From the NCBI RefSeq assembly GCF_023155275.1, contig NZ_JALMUV010000004.1, forward strand, positions 186,001 to 250,000: DNA of 64,000 bases. The letters run 5' to 3'. Below are positions 7,754 to 15,879 of the stretch, piece by piece. Both the position numbers and the translations under genes were made by a program. Every line of letters starts with the position of its first letter. The stretch's first letter is position 1. The notes below the pieces were generated by a model that did not search any database, had not been told where the DNA came from, and worked only from the letters and a program-made list of their open reading frames with translations. This DNA comes from Streptomyces rhizoryzae. GTDB lineage: Bacteria > Actinomycetota > Actinomycetes > Streptomycetales > Streptomycetaceae.

Positions 7754-8926
7754 TCAGCGGCGCACCAGGGCCTGCGGGCCGAGGGCGGCCGGGCTCGGGT
7801 AGCCGTCCACGGCCATCAGCAGGTCGGCCTCGGCCAGCAGCGAGCGCAGCACGTGCACCACGCCGTCGGTGCCGCCGAGCGCCAGCCCGTAGGCGTAGGG
7901 GCGGCCGACGGCGACCGCGGTGGCCCCCAGCGCGAGCGCCTTGACGAGGTCGGTGCCGGTGCGCACCCCGGAGTCGAAGAGCACCGGCAGGCCGTCGGCG
8001 GCGGCCACCACGCCGGGCAGCGCGTCGAGGGCGGGCAGCCCGCCGTTGGCCTGCCGGCCGCCGTGGTTGGAGCAGTAGATGCCGTCCACCCCGCCGTCCC
8101 GGGCCCGGCGGACGTCCTCGGGGTGGCACAGGCCCTTCAGCACCAGCGGCAGATCGGTCAGCGCGCGCAGCCAGGGCAGGTCGTCCCAGGTCAGCGGGTT
8201 GGCGAAGACACTGGCGTAGAGGGCGACGGCGGCGGCCGGGTCCTCCTCCGGGGGCTTGCCGAGGCGGGCGCGGAAGACCGGGTCGGAGGTGTAGTTGGCC
8301 AGGCAGTGGCCGCGCAGCTGGGGGAAGTTGGCGGTGGCCAGGTCGCGCGGCCGCCAGCCGAGCGTCCAGGTGTCCAGGGTGACCACCAGGGCCTGGAAGC
8401 CGGCCGCCTCGGCGCGGCGGACCAGGCTCTCGGCCAGCTCCCGGTCGGAGGGGGTGTAGAGCTGGAAGTAGCCGGGGGTGTCGCCGTACTCGGCGGCGAC
8501 CTGCTCCATCGGGGCGGCGGACAGGGTCGAGGCGATCATCGGGACGCCGGTGCGGGCCGCGGCCCGGGCGGTGGCCAGATCGCCGTGCCCGTCCTGCGCG
8601 CAGAGGCCGAGCACCCCGATCGGCGCCATCAGCAGCGGCGACGGCAGCGTCCGGCCGAACAGCCCCACGGACAGGTCGCGTCGGGCGGCGCCCGCCATCA
8701 TGCGCGGCATCAGGCCCCAGCGTTCGAAGGCGGTCACGTTGGCCCGCTGGGTGAACTCGTCGCCCGCGCCGGCCGCCACGTACGACCACACCGACGGCGG
8801 GAGCGCCGCCTCGGCGCGCGCCTCCAGCTCGGCGAACGCCAGGGGGAAGCGGGGCAGTTCGCCGCGCAGGCCGGCGGCGTAGATCTCGTTCTGGTAGTCG
8901 CCGAAGGGCTGGGGCATGGACGGCAT
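7754..8926 (-). CDS. FMN-dependent alpha-hydroxy-acid oxidase (lactate 2-monooxygenase-like)
   Basis: 390 residues, the family's normal size. Features: N-terminal [67 protein letters not shown] with the FMN-contacting lysine (Lys264), and the catalytic [12 protein letters not shown] (His288, Arg291), followed by [19 protein letters not shown]. These enzymes oxidise L-2-hydroxy acids; the length and the insert before ANPLTWDDL suggest lactate 2-monooxygenase, but other 2-hydroxy acids are possible. The ATG at 8926 is supported by GGAGA eight bases upstream. A perfect inverted repeat at 8972-8991 lies in its promoter region. Confidence 0.85.
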   Translation of the reverse strand: MPSMPQPFGDYQNEIYAAGLRGELPRFPLAFAELEARAEAALPPSVWSYVAAGAGDEFTQRANVTAFERWGLMPRMMAGAARRDLSVGLFGRTLPSPLLMAPIGVLGLCAQDGHGDLATARAAARTGVPMIASTLSAAPMEQVAAEYGDTPGYFQLYTPSDRELAESLVRRAEAAGFQALVVTLDTWTLGWRPRDLATANFPQLRGHCLANYTSDPVFRARLGKPPEEDPAAAVALYASVFANPLTWDDLPWLRALTDLPLVLKGLCHPEDVRRARDGGVDGIYCSNHGGRQANGGLPALDALPGVVAAADGLPVLFDSGVRTGTDLVKALALGATAVAVGRPYAYGLALGGTDGVVHVLRSLLAEADLLMAVDGYPSPAALGPQALVRR

Positions 8927-8971
8927 CGGCCGGTTCTCCGTTCCTCGTCGCTCGGTCCGCGGTGGCCCGCG

Positions 8972-8991
8972 CTTCCCGGGGGCCCGGGAAG
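8972..8991. promoter_or_regulatory. Inverted repeat CTTCCCGGG-GG-CCCGGGAAG
   Basis: A perfect 9-base dyad with a 2-base centre lies 46-65 bases upstream of the hydroxy-acid oxidase start. A TAACTT -10-like box overlaps its distal end when read on the reverse strand. The very short loop makes it a poor terminator and a better candidate operator; function is inferred only from position. Confidence 0.4.
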
Positions 8992-9064
8992 TTACCCGCG
9001 GGTTCCCCGGGGATCCTCTCGCGTTCCGGCGGCCGGGGACAGTGACGGGTGCGCCGCGATCCGG

Positions 9065-10162
9065 TCAGCCGCTCCGCCGGGACCCGTCGTCCAGCCGGCA
9101 CAGGCGCAGCGGGCGGCGCGGATCGGCCGGGTACGCGGGGTCGAGCTGCCAGCCCTGCTCGGCGGCCACCCGCAGCACGCCGTGCGCGCCGGTGCCGCGG
9201 AAGTGCCGGCTGCGCACGGTGGTCCGGCGCGCGAAGCGCCCCCACTCGTCCCGCCGGTAGCCGCCCCTGGCCGGGTCCCTGGCCAGTTCCGCCGCGAACG
9301 CCGCGGCCAGGTGCCTGCGCAGGTGGGCGAGGTACGCGTCCGGGCTGCGGCGCAGCTCCAGAACGCGCACCCGCGGCAGGAGGACGAGGGTGAGCAGCGG
9401 CATCAGCACCCGGCAGCGCAGCGGCCCCCAGGGCGTGCCGGGCGCGGGCGGCGGCCCGTACGGGTCGGGCACGCCCTGGTGCGGCGGGGGCGGCAGCAGG
9501 CGGAAGAGCGGTACCTCGTCGGCCGAGGTGAAGCGGTCCCGGTCGACCGCCCAGCCGTACCGGCGCGCGAGCTCGTCCACCCGGGCGGCGCCGAGGCCGC
9601 GGGAGTGGCGGCGGGCGAGGGTGGTGGTGGCCCGGCGGACGCCGCTCGGCGGGAGTTCGGCGGCGCCCCAGCCGCTGTTCTTCTCGGCCTTGGCGAAGCG
9701 CGCCGCGAGCAGCGGCTCGGTGAACGGCTGCCAGTCCTCCGGCCGGCCGCCCCACTCGGCGCGCAGCCGCCGCCAGGAGATGCCGGTCCGGACGAAGGCG
9801 AAGACGGCCCGGGGCGGGCCGACGTCGGCGTTGGAGTTGGCGGCCAGCCAGATCGCCAGCACGGTCAGGCCGGTGGCGAGCAGCGCCCAGAGCGGCAGGT
9901 AGACGGCCTGAAGCACGAACTGCGCCACCAGGCCGGTGCGCGAACGGCGCGGCGCGGGGCCGTCATCGGGCGCCGGCCTGCCCTCGGCCGGCGGCGCGGG
10001 GCGGGCGGCGGGGCCGGGCCCGGACGTGTGGAACGAGGGCGCCGGGGGCGGGACGGGACCGGTGGGGGCCCCGGCGGGGTACGGGCCGGGGGCCGCGGGG
10101 TGGCCCGGGCCGCCGTGGGGGGCGTGGCCGTGGCCGCCGTGGCCGCCAGGGGGCGTGCTCAT
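9065..10162 (-). CDS. Hypothetical membrane-anchored protein
   Basis: 365 residues, no family recognised. The first about 75 residues are rich in Gly, Pro, His and Ala (low-complexity and probably cytoplasmic). A single hydrophobic stretch follows (LVAQFVLQAVYLPLWALLAT to about residue 110), then a soluble basic region with many Arg residues and a second weakly hydrophobic segment (VLMPLLTLVLLP). Start ATG 10162 has GAGGAG five bases upstream. It is divergent from the VWA gene; the 287 bases between them hold GC-rich direct repeats (GGGGCCCTCGCC-type, about 10356-10385) but no other gene. Streptomycete genomes carry many such Pro-rich single-anchor proteins of unknown role. Confidence 0.65.
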   Translation of the reverse strand: MSTPPGGHGGHGHAPHGGPGHPAAPGPYPAGAPTGPVPPPAPSFHTSGPGPAARPAPPAEGRPAPDDGPAPRRSRTGLVAQFVLQAVYLPLWALLATGLTVLAIWLAANSNADVGPPRAVFAFVRTGISWRRLRAEWGGRPEDWQPFTEPLLAARFAKAEKNSGWGAAELPPSGVRRATTTLARRHSRGLGAARVDELARRYGWAVDRDRFTSADEVPLFRLLPPPPHQGVPDPYGPPPAPGTPWGPLRCRVLMPLLTLVLLPRVRVLELRRSPDAYLAHLRRHLAAAFAAELARDPARGGYRRDEWGRFARRTTVRSRHFRGTGAHGVLRVAAEQGWQLDPAYPADPRRPLRLCRLDDGSRRSG

Positions 10163-10449
10163 GGGTCTCCTCGTCAGGTGGCGCGTCCGGGCAGCGGTGC
10201 GGCGCCGGGGCGGGGCGCGGCGGGTGCCACCGGGGCGAAGGCGGCGGACGGGCGCCCGCCGGCCGTTCGGCGACACATCATGCACCACCGTCCCGGACCG
10301 CCGGCCCGCAGGTCACGCGCCGGACGGCAGCCGGCGGCCGGGACCGAGGGGCCTTCGCCGGGGCCCTCGCCGGGGCCCTCGGCGGGCCCCGCGCGGCCCG
10401 CGCCGGGGCCGTTTTGGCCGTCGCGCCGATTTCTCCATACGATCCGGCG

Positions 10450-11745
10450 ATGATCACCAGAAGGATCACCAGACGCATCATCAGCACCCGGCTGGCGGCC
10501 GGGGTGTGCGGGGTGCTCGCCGCGATGGCGGTGAGCCTCGCGCCCACTCCGGCCGCCGCCGGCGAACCCCCCGCGCACCCCACCCCCAAGGTGGAGCTGA
10601 CCCTCGACGTCAGCGGCTCCATGCGGGCCCGGGACATCGACGGGCAGAGCCGGATGGCCGCCGCGAAGCAGGCGTTCAACGAAGTGCTGGACGCGGTACC
10701 GAAGGACGTGCAGCTCGGCATACGGACGCTGGGCGCCACCTATCCCGGCAACGACCGGCAGGTCGGCTGCACGGACACCAAGCTGCTCTACCCGGTCGGC
10801 CCCCTCGACCGGACCGAGGCGAAGACCGCGGTGGCCACCCTGGCGCCCACCGGCTGGACGCCGATCGGCCCGGCCCTCCAGGCGGCGGCCAAGGACCTCA
10901 AGGGCGGTGACGGCCAGCGCCGGATCGTCCTGATCACCGACGGCGAGGACACCTGCCAGCCGCTCGACCCCTGCCAGGTGGCCCGCGACATCGCCGCCCA
11001 GGGCATCCACCTGACCGTCGACACCCTCGGCCTGCTGCCGGACGCCAAGACCCGCAGCCAGCTGAGCTGCATCGCCGAGGCGACCGGCGGCACCTACACC
11101 TCGGTGCAGCACACCGACCAACTCCGCAAGCGGGTACACCAGTTGGTGGACCGCACGGCGCGGCCGGTGGCCACCCCGGTGGCGGTCGCGGGCACCGCGG
11201 CCTGCGCCGGGGCCCCGGAGCTCAAGCCGGGCCTCTACAGCGACCGCGAGAAGTTCGCCGAGCACCGCTGGTACCGGGTGGACGTCAAGCCGGGCCAGGA
11301 GCTGCGCGCGTCGGTGAGCGTCGCCGCGGACCGCGCGGTCGACAACGACTACGGGGTGCTGCTGCGGGCCTCCACGCTCAGCGGCCGGGAGATCGTGCGC
11401 GGTGCGGAGGCCGGTGACGGCCGCACCGACGTGATCTCGACCGGGCTGCGCTACGCCAAGTCCGACACCGGTGCCTCCGGCGCCGCCGCGGACGCGCCCG
11501 AGACGGTCTGCCTCCAGGTCAGCAACTCCTTCTCGGCGGCGCCGTCGGTCAAGACCGAGCCGGGTCTGCCGGTGGAGCTGGCCGTCGATGTCGTCGACGG
11601 TCCGCACGACGCCTCGGACGTGGCCTCCTTCGGCCTCGGCCGGGGCTGGTGGCTGCTCGCCGCCCTGGCGCTCACCGGTCTGCTGGGCGGCCTGGTGTGG
11701 GGCTGGATCTCCCGTTGGCGCGTCACCGTCTGGAGGACCAACTGA
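10450..11745 (+). CDS. Secreted VWA-domain protein with C-terminal anchor
   Basis: 431 residues. An N-terminal signal peptide (LAAGVCGVLAAMAVSLAPTPAAAGE) is followed by a von Willebrand factor A domain beginning at VELTLDVSGSMRARD with the metal-binding DxSxS motif (Asp53, Ser55, Ser57), and ending before about residue 245. It continues with a beta-rich region and a single C-terminal transmembrane helix (GWWLLAALALTGLLGGLVWG) with a basic tail. The protein should face outside and bind a partner through a divalent metal. Four cysteines in the VWA domain probably form disulfides. The stop overlaps the next start by one base (TGATG), so the next secreted protein is its likely partner. Start ATG 10450 is chosen from the signal peptide; its ribosome site is weak. 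Confidence 0.85.
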   Translation: MITRRITRRIISTRLAAGVCGVLAAMAVSLAPTPAAAGEPPAHPTPKVELTLDVSGSMRARDIDGQSRMAAAKQAFNEVLDAVPKDVQLGIRTLGATYPGNDRQVGCTDTKLLYPVGPLDRTEAKTAVATLAPTGWTPIGPALQAAAKDLKGGDGQRRIVLITDGEDTCQPLDPCQVARDIAAQGIHLTVDTLGLLPDAKTRSQLSCIAEATGGTYTSVQHTDQLRKRVHQLVDRTARPVATPVAVAGTAACAGAPELKPGLYSDREKFAEHRWYRVDVKPGQELRASVSVAADRAVDNDYGVLLRASTLSGREIVRGAEAGDGRTDVISTGLRYAKSDTGASGAAADAPETVCLQVSNSFSAAPSVKTEPGLPVELAVDVVDGPHDASDVASFGLGRGWWLLAALALTGLLGGLVWGWISRWRVTVWRTN

Positions 11746-12605
11746 TGCGTACCGCACGAGGACCCAAGGCCCGCCGCGGCGCGGCGGCCGCACTGCTGCT
11801 GAGCGCCGCCGGACTGGCGTTCGCCGGGACGGTGGCGGGCGCCGGGACGGCCGCCGCCGACAGCCCCGCCCCGAGCGCGAGCACGAGCACGGGCGACGGC
11901 GGGGACACCGCCCAGGGCCCCACCGAGGCCGGCACCTCCTTCCGTACCGCCACCCCGATCGCCCTGGACCAGCGGGCCACCGCGGACGCCTCCACCGGTG
12001 ACTACCTGTACTGGGTGCTGCCGGCCGACGCCGGCCAGCAGGTCACCGTCAAGGCCGCGGTCACCCTCCCGAAGGCGGCCCGGCACGGCTCGGCCACCTG
12101 GCAGCTGGACGTCTACGACGGGCTGCGCCGCCGCCAGGCATGCCGCTTCGGCGCGCAGACCAGGACGGCGGCCCCGGACGCCGGGACGGTCGAGCTGACC
12201 TGCGCGCTGCGCACCGTGCGCGGCTGGGCCGAGCAGTGGTCCAACGACCCGCTGCCGGGCAGCTACTACGTCCGACTGACCGCCGTGGGCCTGCCGGCCG
12301 AGGACCTCGGGCAGCCGGTGCGGGCCGAGGTCGAGGCGACCGCGGCCGACACCGGCGGCGCGCAGGCGGTGGACGGCAAGCTGGCCGCGCCGCTGGTGCC
12401 CGGCACCGGGGCGGCCGCCCCGCAGCCGCAGCCCGGCGGCCCGGCGGACGGGTCGGCGCCGGACGGCGGCTGGTCCCACGGCTGGTGGTCGGACCGCTGG
12501 GTGTGGACCGCGGTGGGCGGTGTGCTGGCGGCGCTGGCCGGGATCGGCGGTTACCGCCTGACCCGCGGTGCGGGCCGGCCCGCGCACCTGCCGCCGGGCG
12601 CCTGA
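11745..12605 (+). CDS. Secreted, membrane-anchored protein coupled to the VWA protein
   Basis: 286 residues, no named family. It has an N-terminal signal peptide (GAAAALLLSAAGLAFAGTVAGAG), a Ser/Thr-rich linker, a beta-rich extracellular domain (about residues 70-200, with DYLYWVLPADAGQQVTVKAA and two or more cysteines), a Pro/Gly-rich spacer, and a C-terminal transmembrane helix (WVWTAVGGVLAALAGIGGY). The topology mirrors the upstream VWA protein and the genes overlap by one base, so the two are probably made together and may form an envelope complex. A strong hairpin terminator follows at 12618-12660. Confidence 0.75.
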   Translation: MRTARGPKARRGAAAALLLSAAGLAFAGTVAGAGTAAADSPAPSASTSTGDGGDTAQGPTEAGTSFRTATPIALDQRATADASTGDYLYWVLPADAGQQVTVKAAVTLPKAARHGSATWQLDVYDGLRRRQACRFGAQTRTAAPDAGTVELTCALRTVRGWAEQWSNDPLPGSYYVRLTAVGLPAEDLGQPVRAEVEATAADTGGAQAVDGKLAAPLVPGTGAAAPQPQPGGPADGSAPDGGWSHGWWSDRWVWTAVGGVLAALAGIGGYRLTRGAGRPAHLPPGA

Positions 12606-12617
12606 CCCGGCCGCGAC

Positions 12618-12660
12618 CTGCGGCGGCCCCGGCGGCCTGCGGGCGCCGGGGCCGCCGCAG
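12618..12660 (+). terminator. 17-bp stem hairpin after the VWA pair
   Basis: A perfect 17-base stem (CTGCGGCGGCCCCGGCG and its complement) with a 9-base loop starts 13 bases after the stop of the preceding gene. No T-tract follows, as is usual in streptomycetes. It ends 15 bases before the start of the next gene, so it could also attenuate that gene. Confidence 0.75.
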
Positions 12661-12675
12661 GTGTAAAGAGGAGGT

Positions 12676-13788
12676 ATGCGCGTCCGGCACGGTGCACCCC
12701 GCAGCGGCCCGCGCTGGCGGCTGCGCCACGGGCTGCTCGCGCTGCCGCTCGCGCTGATCGCACTGATCACCGCGTTGGACATCAGCGCCCCCACCACCAT
12801 CCACCTGGGGCCGTTCCTGGTGGCGGCGCCCGCGCTCACCGCCTCGTTCGCCGGGCCCCGGGTCACCGGTGCCGTCGGCGCGCTGGCGGTCGCCGCGCAG
12901 GTCCTCATCGGCCACCTGCACGGCGGGGTGACGACCGCCAACCACCAGGCGCAGATCGCCGCCCTGGCGGTGCTCTCGGTGCTGGTGACGCTCTTCCGGT
13001 ACGCCCGCGACCGGCACCAGCGGCAGCTCGGCCTGGTGCGGCAGGTGGCGGTGGCGGCCCAGCAGGTGCTGCTGTGGCCGCTGCCGCGCCGGATGGGGCG
13101 GCTGCGGATCGAGTCGGCGTACATCGCGGCGGAGGCCGAGGCGGAGATCGGCGGCGACCTCTACGGGGCGGTGCCGGTGCCCGGCGGCACCCGGCTGGTC
13201 ATCGGGGACGTCCGCGGCAAGGGGCTGGCCGCGATCGGCGAGGCCGCGACGCTGATCGGCGCGTTCCGCGGTTCGGCCTACCGGAACCTCCCGCTGCCCG
13301 CCGCGGTGGCGCACCTGGGCAACTCGGTGCACTGGAACATGGCGCACGCCCCCGAGGAGGACCCGGAGTCCTTCATCACCGCCCTGGTCCTGGACGTCCC
13401 CGACGACGGCCCGTGCGTCGAGCTGGTCAACTGCGGGCACCCGCCGCCACTGCTGCTGCGGAAGGGCGAGGTGCGGGCGCTGGAGGTCGCCGAGCCGTCG
13501 GTGCCGCTGGGGCTGGGCACCCCGGACGAGAGCGACTACAAGACCGAGCGCTTCGCGTTCGGCCCGGACGAGGTGCTGCTCCTCTACACCGACGGGGTGA
13601 TCGAGGCCCGGGACCGCTCCGGGGCGTTCTACCCGCTGGCCGAGCGGCTGGCCCGCTGGCAGGAGCTGGACCCGGCCGCGCTGGTGCGGCGGCTCCACGA
13701 CGACCTGCTGCGGTACGCGGGCGGCAACCTCGGCGACGACGTGGCGATGATCGCGCTCACCCGGTCGGCGCCGGAGTGCGCGCAGTGA
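12676..13788 (+). CDS. Membrane-anchored PP2C/SpoIIE-type phosphatase
   Basis: 370 residues. The N-terminal about 110 residues contain three or four hydrophobic helices (LLALPLALIALITALDI, FLVAAPALTASFAGP, LAVLSVLVTLFRYAR), followed by a PP2C domain with the metal motif AEIGGDLYGAV, VIGDVRGKGLAAIGEAA, VNCGHPPPLLL, LLYTDGVIEARD and NLGDDVAMIAL. Such phosphatases dephosphorylate anti-anti-sigma factors and control alternative sigma factors, usually upon a signal sensed by the N-terminal part. GAGGAGG directly precedes ATG 12676. It converges with the next gene and overlaps its coding end by 32 bases. Confidence 0.85.
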   Translation: MRVRHGAPRSGPRWRLRHGLLALPLALIALITALDISAPTTIHLGPFLVAAPALTASFAGPRVTGAVGALAVAAQVLIGHLHGGVTTANHQAQIAALAVLSVLVTLFRYARDRHQRQLGLVRQVAVAAQQVLLWPLPRRMGRLRIESAYIAAEAEAEIGGDLYGAVPVPGGTRLVIGDVRGKGLAAIGEAATLIGAFRGSAYRNLPLPAAVAHLGNSVHWNMAHAPEEDPESFITALVLDVPDDGPCVELVNCGHPPPLLLRKGEVRALEVAEPSVPLGLGTPDESDYKTERFAFGPDEVLLLYTDGVIEARDRSGAFYPLAERLARWQELDPAALVRRLHDDLLRYAGGNLGDDVAMIALTRSAPECAQ

Positions 13789-15322
13789 CCGGGCGCGCCG
13801 CGCTCCCCGGGGGCGGCGAGAGGTAGACCCGGTAGCCCCGGAACCGGCCGGTGGCGGCCAGTGCCGCGGGCCGCCAGCCGCCGGCCGGGGCGGGCCGGGC
13901 GCCGGGCGGCGGGACGATCAGCGCGACCGGCTGCCGGGCGGCCGCGGCGCGCAGCCCGCCGGGGGTGGTGCCGGTGTCCGGGCCCGCGGTCTGCCGGGAG
14001 GCGCAGCCGGTGTAGTAGGCGAGCTGCACGGCGTGGTCGCCGCTCAGCACGCAGGGCGGCCGCACCCCGAGCCGGTGCAGGGTCGCGGCGGCGGCGGTGA
14101 AGTCCTGGCGCATGTGGCGGTTGCGGGCGGTGTTGCCGGTCAGGACGGCGCACTGGACGGCCAGGTGGGCGGCGAGGGCCGCGGCGGTCACCGCGGCGGC
14201 GCGCACCCGGAGCCGCCCGCCCGGGGCCGCGACGCGCCACAGGCAGTCGGCGGCGGGCAGCGCCAGCAGGGCGTAGGCGGGCAGCAGGAAGCGGGGCGCG
14301 GCGTAGTCGATGAGGAAGAGGTAGGGCACCGCGGTGGCCAGGGCCACGGCGGCCGGCAGCAGCGCGGTGGACAGCCGGCGGGCGCGCGCCGCGGCCAGCA
14401 CGCCGCCGGCCGTCAGCAGCGGCAGCGCGAACCACCACACCGCGGTGACGGGGTGGCTCCACGGCACGTCGCAGGGGCGGCACAGCCCGTGCCCGTCCAG
14501 GCTGCGGATCTGGTCGTCGACGGCGAGGTGCCAGCCGATGCCGCCCTGGATCTCGGCGGCGCGGTGCAGCCGGGCGGCCAGGCCGCCGAAGCGGAGGTAC
14601 GCCTCGGCGATCCAGTCCGCGGCGCCCAGCAGCAGCCCGCCGGCCAGCAGGGGCACCAGGGCGGGCCGCCGCCACCGGGGCACCGCGAGCGCCGCCACCG
14701 CGGGCACCAGGACCAGCCAGACCGCGTCCGGCGGGCGCATCAGCGCCGCCACCGCGACCGCGCACGGCAGACCGGCCAGGGCCCGGCGGTCCGTGCGGTC
14801 CTCCGCGGCGCGCAGGAAGAAGCCGGTGGCGGCCAGCGCCGCGTAGGCGGACCAGAGGTTGGGCATGGCCTGCGGGCCGTAGTAGAGGGTGATCCACAGG
14901 GTGGCGAACAGGGCGCCGCCGAGGACCAGCACCCGGGTGGGCAGCAGTCGCCGCCAGATCCACAGGGCGCCGCACAGTCCGGCGCCGGAGAGGACCGCGA
15001 GGGTGATCCGCAGGGCGGTGGTGTCGGAGGTCAGGGCGGCGACCGGGGCGATGAGGTAGGTGATGCCGCGGGCGCGGGGGGCGCTGAAGAAGGGGGTCGG
15101 GACGTCCCGGACGACCTGGCCGGCGTAGACCGTCTCGTCCCAGCCGAGGCCGGAGCCGGGGACGACCAGGAGCAGTTGGAGGAGGGTGAACGCGGCGCCG
15201 GTGGCGGCCAGCCAGGGCAGCGGGCGGGCGGCGGGCCGGGGGCCGCGGGGCGGCGGTCCGGCGCCCGGGGCCGGTGCCGTCCGCAGCGCCCGGTCGTCCG
15301 GCCGGGACCCGGTCTCTTCCAT
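13757..15322 (-). CDS. GT39-like integral membrane glycosyltransferase
   Basis: 521 residues with about eleven hydrophobic segments. The first extracytoplasmic loop has GLGWDETVYAGQVV, an acidic WDE pattern typical of the catalytic loop of PMT/ArnT-like lipid-linked sugar transferases; PHE- or RFL-like loops (DYAAPRFLLPAYALLALPA) are also seen. The C-terminal about 110 residues form a soluble domain outside the membrane (CVLSGDHAVQLAYYTG). It probably transfers a sugar from a polyprenyl phosphate donor; acceptor unknown. Start ATG 15322 has GAGGA six bases upstream. Its 3' end overlaps the convergent phosphatase gene by 32 bases. Confidence 0.75.
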   Translation of the reverse strand: MEETGSRPDDRALRTAPAPGAGPPPRGPRPAARPLPWLAATGAAFTLLQLLLVVPGSGLGWDETVYAGQVVRDVPTPFFSAPRARGITYLIAPVAALTSDTTALRITLAVLSGAGLCGALWIWRRLLPTRVLVLGGALFATLWITLYYGPQAMPNLWSAYAALAATGFFLRAAEDRTDRRALAGLPCAVAVAALMRPPDAVWLVLVPAVAALAVPRWRRPALVPLLAGGLLLGAADWIAEAYLRFGGLAARLHRAAEIQGGIGWHLAVDDQIRSLDGHGLCRPCDVPWSHPVTAVWWFALPLLTAGGVLAAARARRLSTALLPAAVALATAVPYLFLIDYAAPRFLLPAYALLALPAADCLWRVAAPGGRLRVRAAAVTAAALAAHLAVQCAVLTGNTARNRHMRQDFTAAAATLHRLGVRPPCVLSGDHAVQLAYYTGCASRQTAGPDTGTTPGGLRAAAARQPVALIVPPPGARPAPAGGWRPAALAATGRFRGYRVYLSPPPGSAARPVTARTPAPTG

Positions 15323-15513
15323 GATCAGTCCTCGTGGGTGGGGTGGGCGCCCGTGGGGCGCGTCGGGCCCCTGGCCATCATGCGGGGCGGCGGTCGCGGC
15401 GGCACCCCGCACGGGGCTGTTCGGCACGCGGCCGCGGCCTGCCGGCGGGCCCGGCGCGCCGCCTACACTGGGCGCTCCGGGACGAGGGGTTCCCGGAGGG
15501 ACGGAGAGCGGCA

Positions 15514-15879
15514 GTGGTGCGGAGCATCGAGGGCAGGGGCCCGGCGGCCGATCCGTCCGCGGAGGTGCTGGCCGAGGCGGCCGCGGTGTTCGGCCTGCTG
15601 GCCTCGCCCCCGCGGCTGCACATCGTCTGGGCCCTGGCCCAGGGCGAGAGCGACGTCAGCGGCCTGGCCGAACGGGTCGGCGGCGCCCTGCCCGCGGTCA
15701 GCCAGCACCTGTCCAAACTCAAGCTCGCCGGACTCGTCCGCTCCCGCCGCGAAGGCCGCCGGGTGGTCTACTTCGTCGACGACCCCGACACCGTCACCGT
15801 CATGCGCACCCTCCTCGACCAGCTCACCGCCCGCGCCACCGGCCCCGCACCGGCCCGCCGGCGGGGGATCGGTGCCTGA
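15514..15879 (+). CDS. ArsR/SmtB-family transcriptional regulator
   Basis: 121 residues with a winged helix-turn-helix: AAAVFGLLASPPRLHIVWAL, then the recognition helix region LPAVSQHLSKLKLAGLVRSR and the wing REGRRVVYFVDD. Start GTG 15514 has GGAGAG five bases upstream; a TACACT -10-like box lies at 15465-15470. The last codons overlap the start of the P-type ATPase gene by eight bases, so it probably represses that operon and responds to a metal ion. There is no obvious Cys metal-binding pair in the DNA-binding helix; His/Asp/Glu residues such as VDDPDTVT near the C-terminus could serve as a site, but this is inference. Confidence 0.85.
   Translation: MVRSIEGRGPAADPSAEVLAEAAAVFGLLASPPRLHIVWALAQGESDVSGLAERVGGALPAVSQHLSKLKLAGLVRSRREGRRVVYFVDDPDTVTVMRTLLDQLTARATGPAPARRRGIGA

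Noticed and set aside
6150..9755. Reverse frame of about 1201 residues extending upstream of the y4yA-like gene
   Set aside because: The sequence beyond about 7640 is Arg/Pro-rich shadow of the hydroxy-acid oxidase gene; the family length ends near 496 residues.
14033..15871. N-terminal extension of the P-type ATPase frame
   Set aside because: The extension is antisense to the GT39-like gene and has no domain; the ATPase begins at GTG 15872, which overlaps the arsR-like gene.
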